NCBI RefSeq assembly: GCF_004795835.1
Contig: NZ_CP039249.1
Span: forward strand, 3,757,001 to 3,821,000
Direction: 5' to 3'
Length of the DNA stretch: 64,000 nt
Source of the DNA: Sphingomonas sp. PAMC26645
GTDB taxonomy: Bacteria; Pseudomonadota; Alphaproteobacteria; Sphingomonadales; Sphingomonadaceae
Of this stretch, positions 17,912-25,871 are shown piece after piece. A program made the translations under genes and the position numbers. Position 1 is the stretch's first letter. Each line of letters opens with the position of its first letter. The notes beneath the pieces are model-generated. The model saw only the letters and a program-made list of their open reading frames with translations, ran no database searches and was not told the origin of the DNA.

Positions 17912-19041
17912 GACTGAGCGATCCGGCGCAGGAACTCCTGGCCCAGAGGCGAGAAGAACCACGCCGCATGGTCGATCAGATACCCGTCCCAGGCCATAGC
18001 GGCGGACGCGGTGTCCGCGACGACGGCGGTGAAGTAATCGGCCTCCGACAGCGCGAATTCGACATGGACCAAAGGCAACAAGGACACGATCGCGGCGATC
18101 TCCTCATCGCTCAGCGGTAGGACTTCGGCATAGCCCGCCATCAGCGCCAGCGCCGTCTCGGGATCGGCGATCGCATCGTCAGCCCCCTGCCCCAGATCCA
18201 GCCACCGCACCGCCGTCCGCTCGATCGCCGTCGCGATGTCGTGAACGGCGTTCGTGCGATCCGCCAACCCGAAGTCGAACACCGTCCGCACCGCGCCCTC
18301 TCGCGTCCAGAGAAGGTTGGAGGGATGCCAGTCGTTGTGCGTCCACAACGACGCTTGTTTCACGAGAAGCGAAGACAGGTCGCTATCGGCCTGCTCGAAC
18401 AGTCGCGCGAGTTGCGCCTGCCATGGCCGGTCCGCGAGGAACGCGGCCAGCGCAGGGCGGGAGGCGACATACGCGCGCGCCGCGATCAGCGGATCGGCGG
18501 CAGGGAGTATCGTGAAACTCGAAACCAAGGGTTGTCGGCGTCGCACTGGCGCATCGAACCCGCGCGCCGCGACGTGCAGTTCCGCCAGTGCCACACCGGC
18601 GGCATGGGCATAATCGAGCGACAGGAACGGCGTCCAAGACAGCCGATCGCGATACAGATCCTCGCCCGGCGCCTGGCGGTGCAGTTCGTACGACCACGGA
18701 CCGATCGCGACGGCGCTCGCCCCTTGTGCAGTCGCCATCACTTCGGGCACCGACACGCCCGCACCCGCGAGATGCGCGATGAACGCGTGTTCCTCGGCCA
18801 GCCCCTCGACCGTGCGGACGCGGTGATGGTGCCGCTTCAATAGGAACGCGCCGTTGGTCGTATGCACCAAGGTCGCGGCAGAGAAGGGTCGCGGGGAATG
18901 CCAGTGAAGCCCGGTCATCCGCCCTGTTCCAGGAAAGTGCGCCAGCGCGGCTTGGGCCTCGTCCGCAGCGATGGCGGGCCAAGTCGGCGCCTCCAGCGTC
19001 GTGCCCATGCCGTGGACCAGATGCTTCAGCTGCGACGCCAC
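17908..19041 (-). CDS. APH-fold phosphotransferase, candidate thiamine kinase
   Basis: The 377-residue protein belongs to the aminoglycoside-phosphotransferase/choline-kinase fold. The Brenner-type catalytic loop WTHNDWHPSNLLW (HNDxxxxN) and the metal-binding VFDFGLADR are intact, so it should be active. It starts with GTG at 19041, one base after the receptor stop; M12 (19008) is an alternative. It lies between a TonB receptor and a PnuC-type permease under one TPP riboswitch. Inference: it phosphorylates incoming thiamine to trap it, as ThiK does in E. coli, although sequence alone only shows a small-molecule kinase. Confidence 0.72.
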   Translation of the reverse strand: MASQLKHLVHGMGTTLEAPTWPAIAADEAQAALAHFPGTGRMTGLHWHSPRPFSAATLVHTTNGAFLLKRHHHRVRTVEGLAEEHAFIAHLAGAGVSVPEVMATAQGASAVAIGPWSYELHRQAPGEDLYRDRLSWTPFLSLDYAHAAGVALAELHVAARGFDAPVRRRQPLVSSFTILPAADPLIAARAYVASRPALAAFLADRPWQAQLARLFEQADSDLSSLLVKQASLWTHNDWHPSNLLWTREGAVRTVFDFGLADRTNAVHDIATAIERTAVRWLDLGQGADDAIADPETALALMAGYAEVLPLSDEEIAAIVSLLPLVHVEFALSEADYFTAVVADTASAAMAWDGYLIDHAAWFFSPLGQEFLRRIAQS

Positions 19042-19042
19042 C

Positions 19043-21352
19043 TCAGAACGCTCGCGAGATCGTCGCCATGACCGCCGCGCCGCTGCCGATGTAATAAGCG
19101 GGCGGCGAGCCGGCGATCACCGTGCCGTTACGGCCGATCGTGTCCTGCGCACTGGTACTAACCGACTGCACGCCGGCAAGGACGTGCGGATCGGTGACGT
19201 TGATCGCGTTGACGCGCAGATCGGTGCGCTTGCCGTCGAGCCAGTCGGCGAGGTGCATGCCGACCGACAGGTCGAGCGTCGCATAGCCCTTGATCCGCTC
19301 GTCGTTCATGAAGCTCGCATATTGCCGGCCGATATATTTCGACGCGACGCTGCCGAAGAATCGCCCGTCGTCATAGATCCCGCCCGCGCCGAACTGGACT
19401 GTCGGGCTGGACACCGCGTGCTTGCCGCTGGTCGGCAGGAAGTCCGCGCCGACCGGCAGGTCGTCGTCGATCCGCGCGCGGAGATATTCGCCGGAGAGGT
19501 ACAGGCTGACGCCTGCGACCGGGCGATAGTCGATCTCCGCGTCGACGCCGTACGAGGTCTGGCCGCCGGCGTTGAGCGTCGCGTTGACCTGCGCGCCGCC
19601 CTGGTCGATCACGGTTGCCAACTGTCGATTGCGGAACTTGTAGTGGAAGCCGGTTACCGAGGCGGAGAGCTGCTCGCCGATGAAGCGGTAGCCGATCTCC
19701 TGCGACACCGAATATTCGTTCTTGAGCGCGTTCGTCCCCTGCGCGACCACTTCGCCACCATAGTAGCTGTTGTAGAGCGTGAACTCGTTGGGCGTGCGGA
19801 AGTTGGTGGTGATGTTGGCGAACAGCTGCTGGCGATCGTCGATCCGGTAGTGGATCGCGGCACGCGGCAAGGCGGCGAAGCTGTCGTTGCGCACCTTGTC
19901 CTGCGGCCCAGGCAGATAATTGCGCCCGTTGCGCAAAACGTTGACGCCCTTGAACCCGGCATCGATCGTCAACCGCGGCGTCAGCGCGATGCTGTCGGCG
20001 ACGAAGAAGCCCTTTGTGACCGTCACGGTGCGCTGGTTCTCATAGGCGAGCAGGCTCCCGTAGGCGGTGCGGATTGCCTTTGAACGATAGCCCCAGCGAT
20101 CGAATGGCTGCCCATCGGCGTCGATCGAGGTGTACGACTGCGTGACGCGGTCGGTGCCGTAGTCGAACCAGAGCCCCGCCGTGAGCGTGTGCGCGCCGGT
20201 CCTGAAGGTCAGCTTGCTGACGTTGCCGGTCCGCATCTGGTCGCCGGTGTAATTGCCGAGCACGGTCGCGACGCCGTCGACCGCACCGGGCAGCGCAATC
20301 GGCTGTGCCAGTTCCTCAGTGCCGAGGAAATTCCCTTCCGTGGTCAGCTGCGTCCCGTAGGGCGAGTTGCCGTAGCCGAACTGGAGATAGGTGGTGGTGT
20401 CGAGCGCCAGCCGATCGGTCAGCACCAGATGCACCGGCGCGGAGGCGTAGAGATTCCGGAACGGCGCGCGGTACAGGCGCCAATAGTTCGTGTTCCCCGC
20501 CGTGTAGCGCTTGTCGTAGTTGAAGTCGCGGCCCTGCGCGTTCCATTCGGCGAGCGTCGGACTCGGATAGCTCGACGAGTTCGCGTCGTTGTACGACAAC
20601 GCAAGGCTGGCGCGGTTGCCGGCGCCCCATTCCCCCAGGATCTTGGCGTCGATATGCTGGCGCGTATCGTAGCCGGCACCTCGCCAATTGTCCGCACGGG
20701 TATTCGAATAGGACAGGAACGCCTTCAGCCCGGTATTGCCGATCGTCCCGCTATCGACCCGGAAGAACCCACGCCGCGCCGCGTAGCTGCCGAGCGACAA
20801 GTCGACGAGCGCACCGGGACGCGCCTTGGGATCGTCGAGCGCGAGCGACAACAGCCCGCCCGCGCCGCCGAGCGTCGGTGAGTCGATATCGACCGAGCCC
20901 TGCGCGAGCGAAATGCGCTTCAAATTCTCGGGATCCGCGAACTGCGACGGATAGGCATAATAATAGCCGATGTCGTTCTGCGGCGCGCCTTCCATCAGCA
21001 CGCCGATCTCGTCCTGGCCGAGCCCGCGCAACGTGAGGCTGGAACTCGTCGACAGACCGTACGGGTCGCTCGACGCGACGTTCGCGCCGGGCAGCAGCGT
21101 CACCAATTGAAACGCGTTGAGCGTGGGCGCCTGCTTGACGATGAAGTCGGCGGAGATCGCACTCTGCGCGCGCGGTACCTTTTGGTCCGGGAGCAAGCCG
21201 GCCGGATCCTGCTTGCCGACCACACGAATTTCCGTGGGTTCGACCGGCTCGGACGCGACCTGCGCGCTTGCAGAGGATGCGGCAAGGCTCGCCGAGAGGG
21301 TCAGCGCTACCCGGAAAGCAGGGCGGCCACGCGCTATAAACGGGCGCGTCAC
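19043..21352 (-). CDS. TonB-dependent receptor for thiamine or a thiamine precursor
   Basis: The 769-residue protein has a signal peptide ending near SSASAQ, a plug domain (about 45-170, with LTLRGLGQDEIGVLMEG and TLGGAGGLLSL) and a 22-strand type barrel ending in F (ATISRAF). It imports a scarce nutrient across the outer membrane using TonB energy. The substrate is inferred from the TPP riboswitch 60 bases upstream, as known for thiamine-regulated TonB receptors. The start codon is GTG at 21352 with no clear ribosome site, possibly because the leader RNA folds over it. It leads the operon with the kinase and permease genes. Confidence 0.88.
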   Translation of the reverse strand: MTRPFIARGRPAFRVALTLSASLAASSASAQVASEPVEPTEIRVVGKQDPAGLLPDQKVPRAQSAISADFIVKQAPTLNAFQLVTLLPGANVASSDPYGLSTSSSLTLRGLGQDEIGVLMEGAPQNDIGYYYAYPSQFADPENLKRISLAQGSVDIDSPTLGGAGGLLSLALDDPKARPGALVDLSLGSYAARRGFFRVDSGTIGNTGLKAFLSYSNTRADNWRGAGYDTRQHIDAKILGEWGAGNRASLALSYNDANSSSYPSPTLAEWNAQGRDFNYDKRYTAGNTNYWRLYRAPFRNLYASAPVHLVLTDRLALDTTTYLQFGYGNSPYGTQLTTEGNFLGTEELAQPIALPGAVDGVATVLGNYTGDQMRTGNVSKLTFRTGAHTLTAGLWFDYGTDRVTQSYTSIDADGQPFDRWGYRSKAIRTAYGSLLAYENQRTVTVTKGFFVADSIALTPRLTIDAGFKGVNVLRNGRNYLPGPQDKVRNDSFAALPRAAIHYRIDDRQQLFANITTNFRTPNEFTLYNSYYGGEVVAQGTNALKNEYSVSQEIGYRFIGEQLSASVTGFHYKFRNRQLATVIDQGGAQVNATLNAGGQTSYGVDAEIDYRPVAGVSLYLSGEYLRARIDDDLPVGADFLPTSGKHAVSSPTVQFGAGGIYDDGRFFGSVASKYIGRQYASFMNDERIKGYATLDLSVGMHLADWLDGKRTDLRVNAINVTDPHVLAGVQSVSTSAQDTIGRNGTVIAGSPPAYYIGSGAAVMATISRAF

Positions 21353-21369
21353 AACAAAAAACCAGCATT

Positions 21370-21403
21370 AAAAAACGTCACGTCCACTCCAATCGGAGGG
21401 ACG
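21370..21403 (-). terminator. Intrinsic terminator in the TPP riboswitch leader
   Basis: On the minus strand CGTCCCTCC (21403-21395) pairs with GGAG-T-GGACG (21390-21381), a 9-pair stem with one bulge and a GATT loop. A run of six T follows at 21375-21370. It lies between the riboswitch aptamer and the receptor start and is the probable expression platform. Confidence 0.65.
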
Positions 21404-21413
21404 ACGGGCCAGC

Positions 21414-21514
21414 CGCAGACCCTCCCTACGCCGGTATAAGCCGGATCAGGTTCAGCGGGTCATGGGCTGCTGCCCACCTCTCAGCCGCGCATAAGCGGCC
21501 CCCCGGGGATGCGT
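21414..21514 (-). promoter_or_regulatory. TPP riboswitch (THI element)
   Basis: Read on the minus strand, the aptamer shows the conserved core in order: GGGGGGCC, GCGGCTGAGAGG, ACCC, CTGAACCTGATC, and CCGGCGTAGGGAGGG. The outer stem is formed by CGCA near 21514 and TGCG near 21415. These are the diagnostic boxes of the thi element that binds thiamine pyrophosphate. High TPP should favour the downstream terminator and shut off the receptor, kinase and permease genes. Confidence 0.95.
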
Positions 21515-21625
21515 TTCGCTTAGGCGGTTGGGCGAGTGGTGGAAAGGGCTATCGCGTTGATCTGGCTGGAGTGCCGCACGCGGCGCGCTGGCGAACCTCA
21601 AGCCCCGCCCCAAGAATGGCGCGCA

Positions 21626-21676
21626 GCGGCCGGCCTACCCAGAAAACATGCTGTGAAAACAAGGTAGGCCGACCGC
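21626..21676. repeat. Inverted repeat in the gap upstream of the riboswitch
   Basis: GCGGCCGGCCTACC (21626-21639) and GGTAGGCCGACCGC (21663-21676) are inverted copies with one mismatch in 14. The 23-base spacer is AT-rich and contains GAAAACA twice. It could be a terminator for the minus-strand gene at 21815-22150, a small RNA or an operator. Nothing else was recognised in 21515-21814. Confidence 0.55.
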
Positions 21677-21814
21677 CTCTACTGCTCGATCGACGAGCAC
21701 CGCCGGGGTCGGCAAGGGAGCGCCAACGCCGCAGCGATGTGACAGTTACGTTGCAGCGCGGCATTTAGACTCACCGCGCTGTAAAATTCCTGGGCTACCG
21801 GCGACGTCGTACCA

Positions 21815-22150
21815 TCAGGCGCGACCCTCGCGACGCTTGATCTCGCCCAGCAGCGCCTCGGCCACCGGGTTGCCAACCTCGCCACCCGACTGGTCGTACG
21901 CACCTGCCAGCTCCGCGTCCGTCGCGCCCTGCAACAGCGCGTTCACCTCGGCATTGAAGTCGTCGACCTCGCCCGCGGCGGCATCGGCGGCGTCCTCGCT
22001 CGTCACGGCCGGCTCCGCTCCGGCGGCCGGGGCGTGCGCCATCACGGCATCCTGCTTGAAGACGTCGAAGGCTTCGGCGGCCTCGTTGCGCTCCTCGATC
22101 GCGATTTCGAGGCGGGTGAACAGGTCGAGCTGCGGTGCGGTGTTTTCCAT
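21815..22150 (-). CDS. Acidic small protein of unknown function
   Basis: The 111-residue protein is strongly acidic and Ala-rich, with predicted helices (LEIAIEERNEAAEAFDVFKQD) and a segment EVNALLQGATDAELAGAYDQ. There is no signal peptide, cysteine or known motif. Codon use is normal for the window (GC-rich third positions), which supports it as a real gene. It stands alone, divergent from the acetyltransferase across 185 bases in which no clear site was found. Function unknown. Confidence 0.55.
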   Translation of the reverse strand: MENTAPQLDLFTRLEIAIEERNEAAEAFDVFKQDAVMAHAPAAGAEPAVTSEDAADAAAGEVDDFNAEVNALLQGATDAELAGAYDQSGGEVGNPVAEALLGEIKRREGRA

Positions 22151-22335
22151 TGCGCCAGCTTATCCGCGCGAACACGGTCCAGGCAACTCGTTCGCGCACG
22201 GCCGCTACCCGAAGCGAGAATGTACCAGGAATCTCTATAATCTAAAGCAACTCGTGAGACTTCCAGCCGGAACGTCCGTTCTGCCCTTCAAGCCGCCGAC
22301 CTGGAACCAGCGATCGGTTGCAGCAGGGAGAGACC

Positions 22336-22737
22336 ATGACCGCGATCCGAGCCGCCGAACCGTATGACCTTTCCCGGTTGATGGCGTTCGATTCCTTCCC
22401 CGGAGACCGGATCGCGGAGATCGTCGAGCGCCGCATGCTTGTAGCCGAAGTGGACGGCGTCATCGCAGGCTATATCGCGTGGCAGACCGGCGGATGCATC
22501 GGCAAGGACTATGTGAACAAACTGGTCGTCGATCCCGACTATCGTCGCCACGGGATCGCCCAATCGTTGATAGCCGAACTGAAATCTGTCCTGAGTGGCA
22601 GAGTCTTCATCTCGACCGGTGTCGATAACAGCGCCGCTGTGGGACTTTTGACACGCACCAATTGGCAACCAGCCGGGCAAATCGTTGGCTTGCGCCCTGC
22701 AGACGAAGCGGAAATCTTCTACTACCGAGACCTTTGA
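22336..22737 (+). CDS. GNAT-family N-acetyltransferase
   Basis: The 133-residue protein has the compact GNAT fold: beta strand VAEVDGVIAGYIAW, the LVVDPDYRRHGIAQSLI acetyl-CoA loop (R/Q-x-x-G/A type) and the late FISTGVDNSAAVGLL segment. It should transfer an acetyl group from acetyl-CoA to an amine, a peptide N-terminus or a small molecule. ATG 22336 is chosen because GGGAG lies about 9 bases upstream. No neighbour points to the substrate. Confidence 0.8.
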   Translation: MTAIRAAEPYDLSRLMAFDSFPGDRIAEIVERRMLVAEVDGVIAGYIAWQTGGCIGKDYVNKLVVDPDYRRHGIAQSLIAELKSVLSGRVFISTGVDNSAAVGLLTRTNWQPAGQIVGLRPADEAEIFYYRDL

Positions 22738-22870
22738 GTCGCGGCATTACCCTTGATGTTTACTACCGACATCAGTTCTCACGGAGTTAAGCGGGCAGGT
22801 CGTGAGATTTTTGCGACTAGTCGAGGGACCGACGTGTATCGCCAAACGTTTGCGGCGATATAACTCAGAC

Positions 22871-23014
22871 ATGCCCCAACGGATGCTCAATCCCGATCAA
22901 CGGCTTCGCGAGCATCTCGAGGATGCGCTGGCGGAGGCGGATGCGCTCGGCCAGACGGTCGTCGCCGCATTGATCTCCGAGGCACTCGACGCTTTGGCAT
23001 ACGTCCGCCCCTGA
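22871..23014 (+). CDS. Small helical protein of unknown function
   Basis: A 47-residue frame from ATG 22871 encodes a basic start (MPQRMLNPDQRLREHL) followed by an amphipathic Ala/Leu/Glu helix ending AYVRP. An in-frame start at 22802 would lengthen it to 70 residues with an unlikely Arg-rich extension. No ribosome site is obvious. A hairpin follows at 23027-23050. The preceding 22738-22870 stretch is AT-richer than average and holds nothing else recognisable. Real-gene status is uncertain. Confidence 0.4.
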   Translation: MPQRMLNPDQRLREHLEDALAEADALGQTVVAALISEALDALAYVRP

Positions 23015-23026
23015 AGGGATCGTCGC

Positions 23027-23050
23027 GACGGCCCCGTGTGTTGGGCCGTC
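23027..23050 (+). terminator. Hairpin before the photolyase gene
   Basis: GACGGCCC (23027-23034) pairs with GGGCCGTC (23043-23050) around CGTGTGTT. There is no T-tail. It touches the preferred photolyase start at 23051, so it may end the small upstream gene or affect photolyase translation. Confidence 0.4.
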
Positions 23051-24553
23051 ATGGTAACGTCGCTCTCGCAACCTTCGACTGCAGAATCGCTGGATTCCTG
23101 GCCCGAGGCACCCCGTATACGCCGGATGAACGCGGCAGAAGTCCGACGGACCGGACGTTACGTCCTTTGCTGGCTGCAGCAGGCGTTGCGTGCCCGCGAC
23201 AATCCGGTCATCGACGCGGCGATCCGCCTCGGCAACGATCTCGGCCTGCCGGTCCTCGTCTATCACGGGCTGCGCGAAGACTACCCCTACGCATCCGATC
23301 GCCTTCACCGCTTCATTCTGGGTGCGAGCCGCGATCTCGCGCGCGACTGCCGCCAGCGCGGTCTTGCCTGCGTCCAGCATGTCGACCGCGACGACGCGCG
23401 GGAGAAGGGTCTGGTCTATCGTCTTGCCGCCGACAGCGCCGCGGTGTTCGTCGAGGACCAGCCGACCTTTGTCGCGCGCTGGCAGTCGGAGCGTGTCGCC
23501 GCCCGCACCGAAGTTGCGATGTTCGCGGTCAACGCCGCATGTCTGGTACCCCCTGCGCTGCTCGGCGACGGCATCGGCTCGACCACCGCGTTCCGACGCA
23601 AGCACGAGGCAGTGCGTGCGGATTGGCTGGCGACCGACGACCTTCAGGCGGACATTGCCGCGTATGACGGCCCCCTGCCCTTCACGTCCGATCGTCTCGA
23701 ATCCTGCAGCGACGCCGACCTGGACCGGCTGGTCGAGAACGCGGCGATCGATCATTCGCTTGCGCTCAGTCCGGACTTCCCGGCCGGTCGCGAGGGCGCG
23801 CTAAGCAAGCTCGAACGGCTGATGGGCATTGTGCTGCCGACCTACGCGACGACCCGCAACGATGCGACCAAGCCGGTCGGTGCGAGCATGCTCTCGCCCT
23901 ATCTGCATTTCGGCGTGATCGGCCCACGCGAAGTCATGGCCACCGTCGAAGCCGCCGACGCACCCGCCGCCGCCAAGAGCAAATTCGCCGACGAGCTGCT
24001 GACATGGCGCGAGTGGTTCCACTACCAGGCTCGCGCGCTTCCCTCGCCCGAGCGCTACGACCGCGTCTCTGAATGGGCCCGCGAAACGCTGACCGCTCAC
24101 GCTTCTGACCCGCGTCCGGAAGTGGAAACGCTCGCCGACCTGCTCAACGGAACCACCCGCGACGAGACCTGGAACGCCTGCCAGCGCCAGTTCCTGGTCG
24201 ATGGCTGGATGCACAATAATCTGCGGATGTACTGGGCCAAGCGGATCATCGCCCTGACGCCCGATCCCGAGACCGCGTGGGCGACCGCCTGTTATCTGAA
24301 CGACCGGCTCAGTCTCGACGGGCGCGATCCGTCGACCTACGGCAACATCGCAGCGTCGTTCGGTGCAGGATCGCCCGGCCGCGACGGGCCGCCGATCTAC
24401 GGCAAGGTGCCGACGCGGTCGGATGGCTCGACCCGGCACCGCGACGGTGGCCCGGAGTGGCTTCGTACCGCCGCAACGCGTACCGCGCCCGAACCTACGC
24501 TGCCATCGGGCCTGCCGTCCGCACTTTACCTTACGGGCGAACTGCCCATTTAG
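23051..24553 (+). CDS. Deoxyribodipyrimidine photolyase, class II-like
   Basis: The protein of about 500 residues has an N-terminal photolyase alpha/beta domain (YVLCWLQQALRARDNP) and a C-terminal FAD domain. The C-terminal signatures resemble class II CPD photolyases: SPYLHFGVI, DELLTWREWFHY, WNACQRQ, WMHNNLRMYWAKRI and YLNDRLSLDGRDP. It repairs UV-induced cyclobutane dimers using blue light. The start is uncertain; ATG 23051 keeps the RIRRMN segment that precedes the first strand in class II enzymes. It is a separate unit followed by an MFS gene 96 bases later. Confidence 0.85.
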   Translation: MVTSLSQPSTAESLDSWPEAPRIRRMNAAEVRRTGRYVLCWLQQALRARDNPVIDAAIRLGNDLGLPVLVYHGLREDYPYASDRLHRFILGASRDLARDCRQRGLACVQHVDRDDAREKGLVYRLAADSAAVFVEDQPTFVARWQSERVAARTEVAMFAVNAACLVPPALLGDGIGSTTAFRRKHEAVRADWLATDDLQADIAAYDGPLPFTSDRLESCSDADLDRLVENAAIDHSLALSPDFPAGREGALSKLERLMGIVLPTYATTRNDATKPVGASMLSPYLHFGVIGPREVMATVEAADAPAAAKSKFADELLTWREWFHYQARALPSPERYDRVSEWARETLTAHASDPRPEVETLADLLNGTTRDETWNACQRQFLVDGWMHNNLRMYWAKRIIALTPDPETAWATACYLNDRLSLDGRDPSTYGNIAASFGAGSPGRDGPPIYGKVPTRSDGSTRHRDGGPEWLRTAATRTAPEPTLPSGLPSALYLTGELPI

Positions 24554-24649
24554 CCCGAGCGCGCGTCGCCGCCCGCTAAAAACGCTCGACCCATTCACCT
24601 GCAAGCATGGCGCGCCCGTCAGGCGCAGCGTCGTACACCGGAATTGACC

Positions 24650-25855
24650 ATGACATCGACTGCGCAAGACCGCCCGGAACCTCGTACGACGGGCTATGTC
24701 CTGACCAGCAGCGTGACGTTCTCGATGGCGGCTGCTGCCGGCGTCGCGGTCGCCAACATCTATTACAACCAGCCGATGCTCGGCGTGATCGAGAAGGATC
24801 TGCCGGGCAAGCTGTCCACGCTGATCCCCACCGCGACGCAGCTCGGCTATGCCGCGGGCCTGTTCTTCCTCGTACCGCTCGGCGACCTGATCGAGCGCAA
24901 GCGCCTGATCGTGATCCAGTTCGCCGTCCTGGCCGCCGCGCTGGTCGCCGCCGCGATCGCGCCTACCGCGGGGCTCGTCGTGGCTGCCTCGCTTCTGGTC
25001 GGCATCGCCTCCACGGTCGCGCAGCAGATCGTCCCGCTAGCCGCCAACCTCGCCGCCCCGGAACGCCGCGGGGCGACCGTCGGCACGGTCATGTCGGGCC
25101 TGTTGTGCGGCATATTGCTGAGCCGGACACTCGCCGGCTTCGTCGCCACGCATGCCGGCTGGCGCGAGATGTTTTGGCTGGGCGTGCCGATGGCGCTCGC
25201 GGTCGGCCTCTGGATGGCGATCAAGCTGCCCCGCAGCCAGCCCGCCGCCGCACTGTCCTATGGCGGCCTCCTCCGCTCGCTCGTCGTGCTGTGGCGCGAG
25301 TTCGGTGCCTTGCGGCTGGCGACCGTCACCCAGTCGCTGATCTTCGCCGCATTCACCGCGTTCTGGACCATCCTCGCGCTCAGACTTCAGGAGCCGCGCT
25401 ATGCGATGGGTGCCGACGTCGCGGGCCTGTTCGGCATCGTCGGCGCAGTCGGCATCTTCGCCGCACCGATCGCCGGACGGTACGCGGATCGAAAGGGCCC
25501 GCACACCGTGATCGCGCTCGGCGCAGCGCTGACGCTGGTGTCGTGGATCCTGTTCGGCGTGTGGACGTCGATCGCGGGCATGGTCGTCGGCGTCATCGTG
25601 CTCGATTTCGCCGTCCAGAGCGCGCTCGTCTCCAACCAGCACATCGTCTACGCGCTGCGCCCCGAGGCACGGGCGCGGCTCAACACGATCTTCATGGGCG
25701 GGATGTTCCTGGGCGGCGCGGTCGGGTCCGCCGCCGCGACGCAAGCCTGGGCCGCGGCTGGGTGGTCCGGCGTAGTCATGCTCGGCATCGTGCTGACCGC
25801 GCTGGCGACGATGATCCAGACGGCCAGTCTGGTTCGCCGCAAGCGGGCGATCTGA
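24650..25855 (+). CDS. MFS transporter, drug/sugar exporter type
   Basis: The 401-residue protein has 12 hydrophobic helices and the DHA1-like opening [11 protein letters not shown], an MFS motif A variant ([12 protein letters not shown]) in loop 2-3 and its repeat ([11 protein letters not shown]) in loop 8-9. It is likely a proton-driven exporter of an unknown small molecule. ATG 24650 is preferred to the TTG at 24644. The 3' end is 16 bases from the convergent pectate-lyase-fold gene, and no terminator hairpin fits between. Confidence 0.83.
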   Translation: MTSTAQDRPEPRTTGYVLTSSVTFSMAAAAGVAVANIYYNQPMLGVIEKDLPGKLSTLIPTATQLGYAAGLFFLVPLGDLIERKRLIVIQFAVLAAALVAAAIAPTAGLVVAASLLVGIASTVAQQIVPLAANLAAPERRGATVGTVMSGLLCGILLSRTLAGFVATHAGWREMFWLGVPMALAVGLWMAIKLPRSQPAAALSYGGLLRSLVVLWREFGALRLATVTQSLIFAAFTAFWTILALRLQEPRYAMGADVAGLFGIVGAVGIFAAPIAGRYADRKGPHTVIALGAALTLVSWILFGVWTSIAGMVVGVIVLDFAVQSALVSNQHIVYALRPEARARLNTIFMGGMFLGGAVGSAAATQAWAAAGWSGVVMLGIVLTALATMIQTASLVRRKRAI

Positions 25856-25871
25856 CCGACCGCCGTCGCGC

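Noticed and set aside
21549-21764. 71-codon minus-strand frame between the riboswitch and the acidic protein gene
   Set aside because: No ribosome site, composition of a random GC-rich frame, and it covers the inverted repeat.
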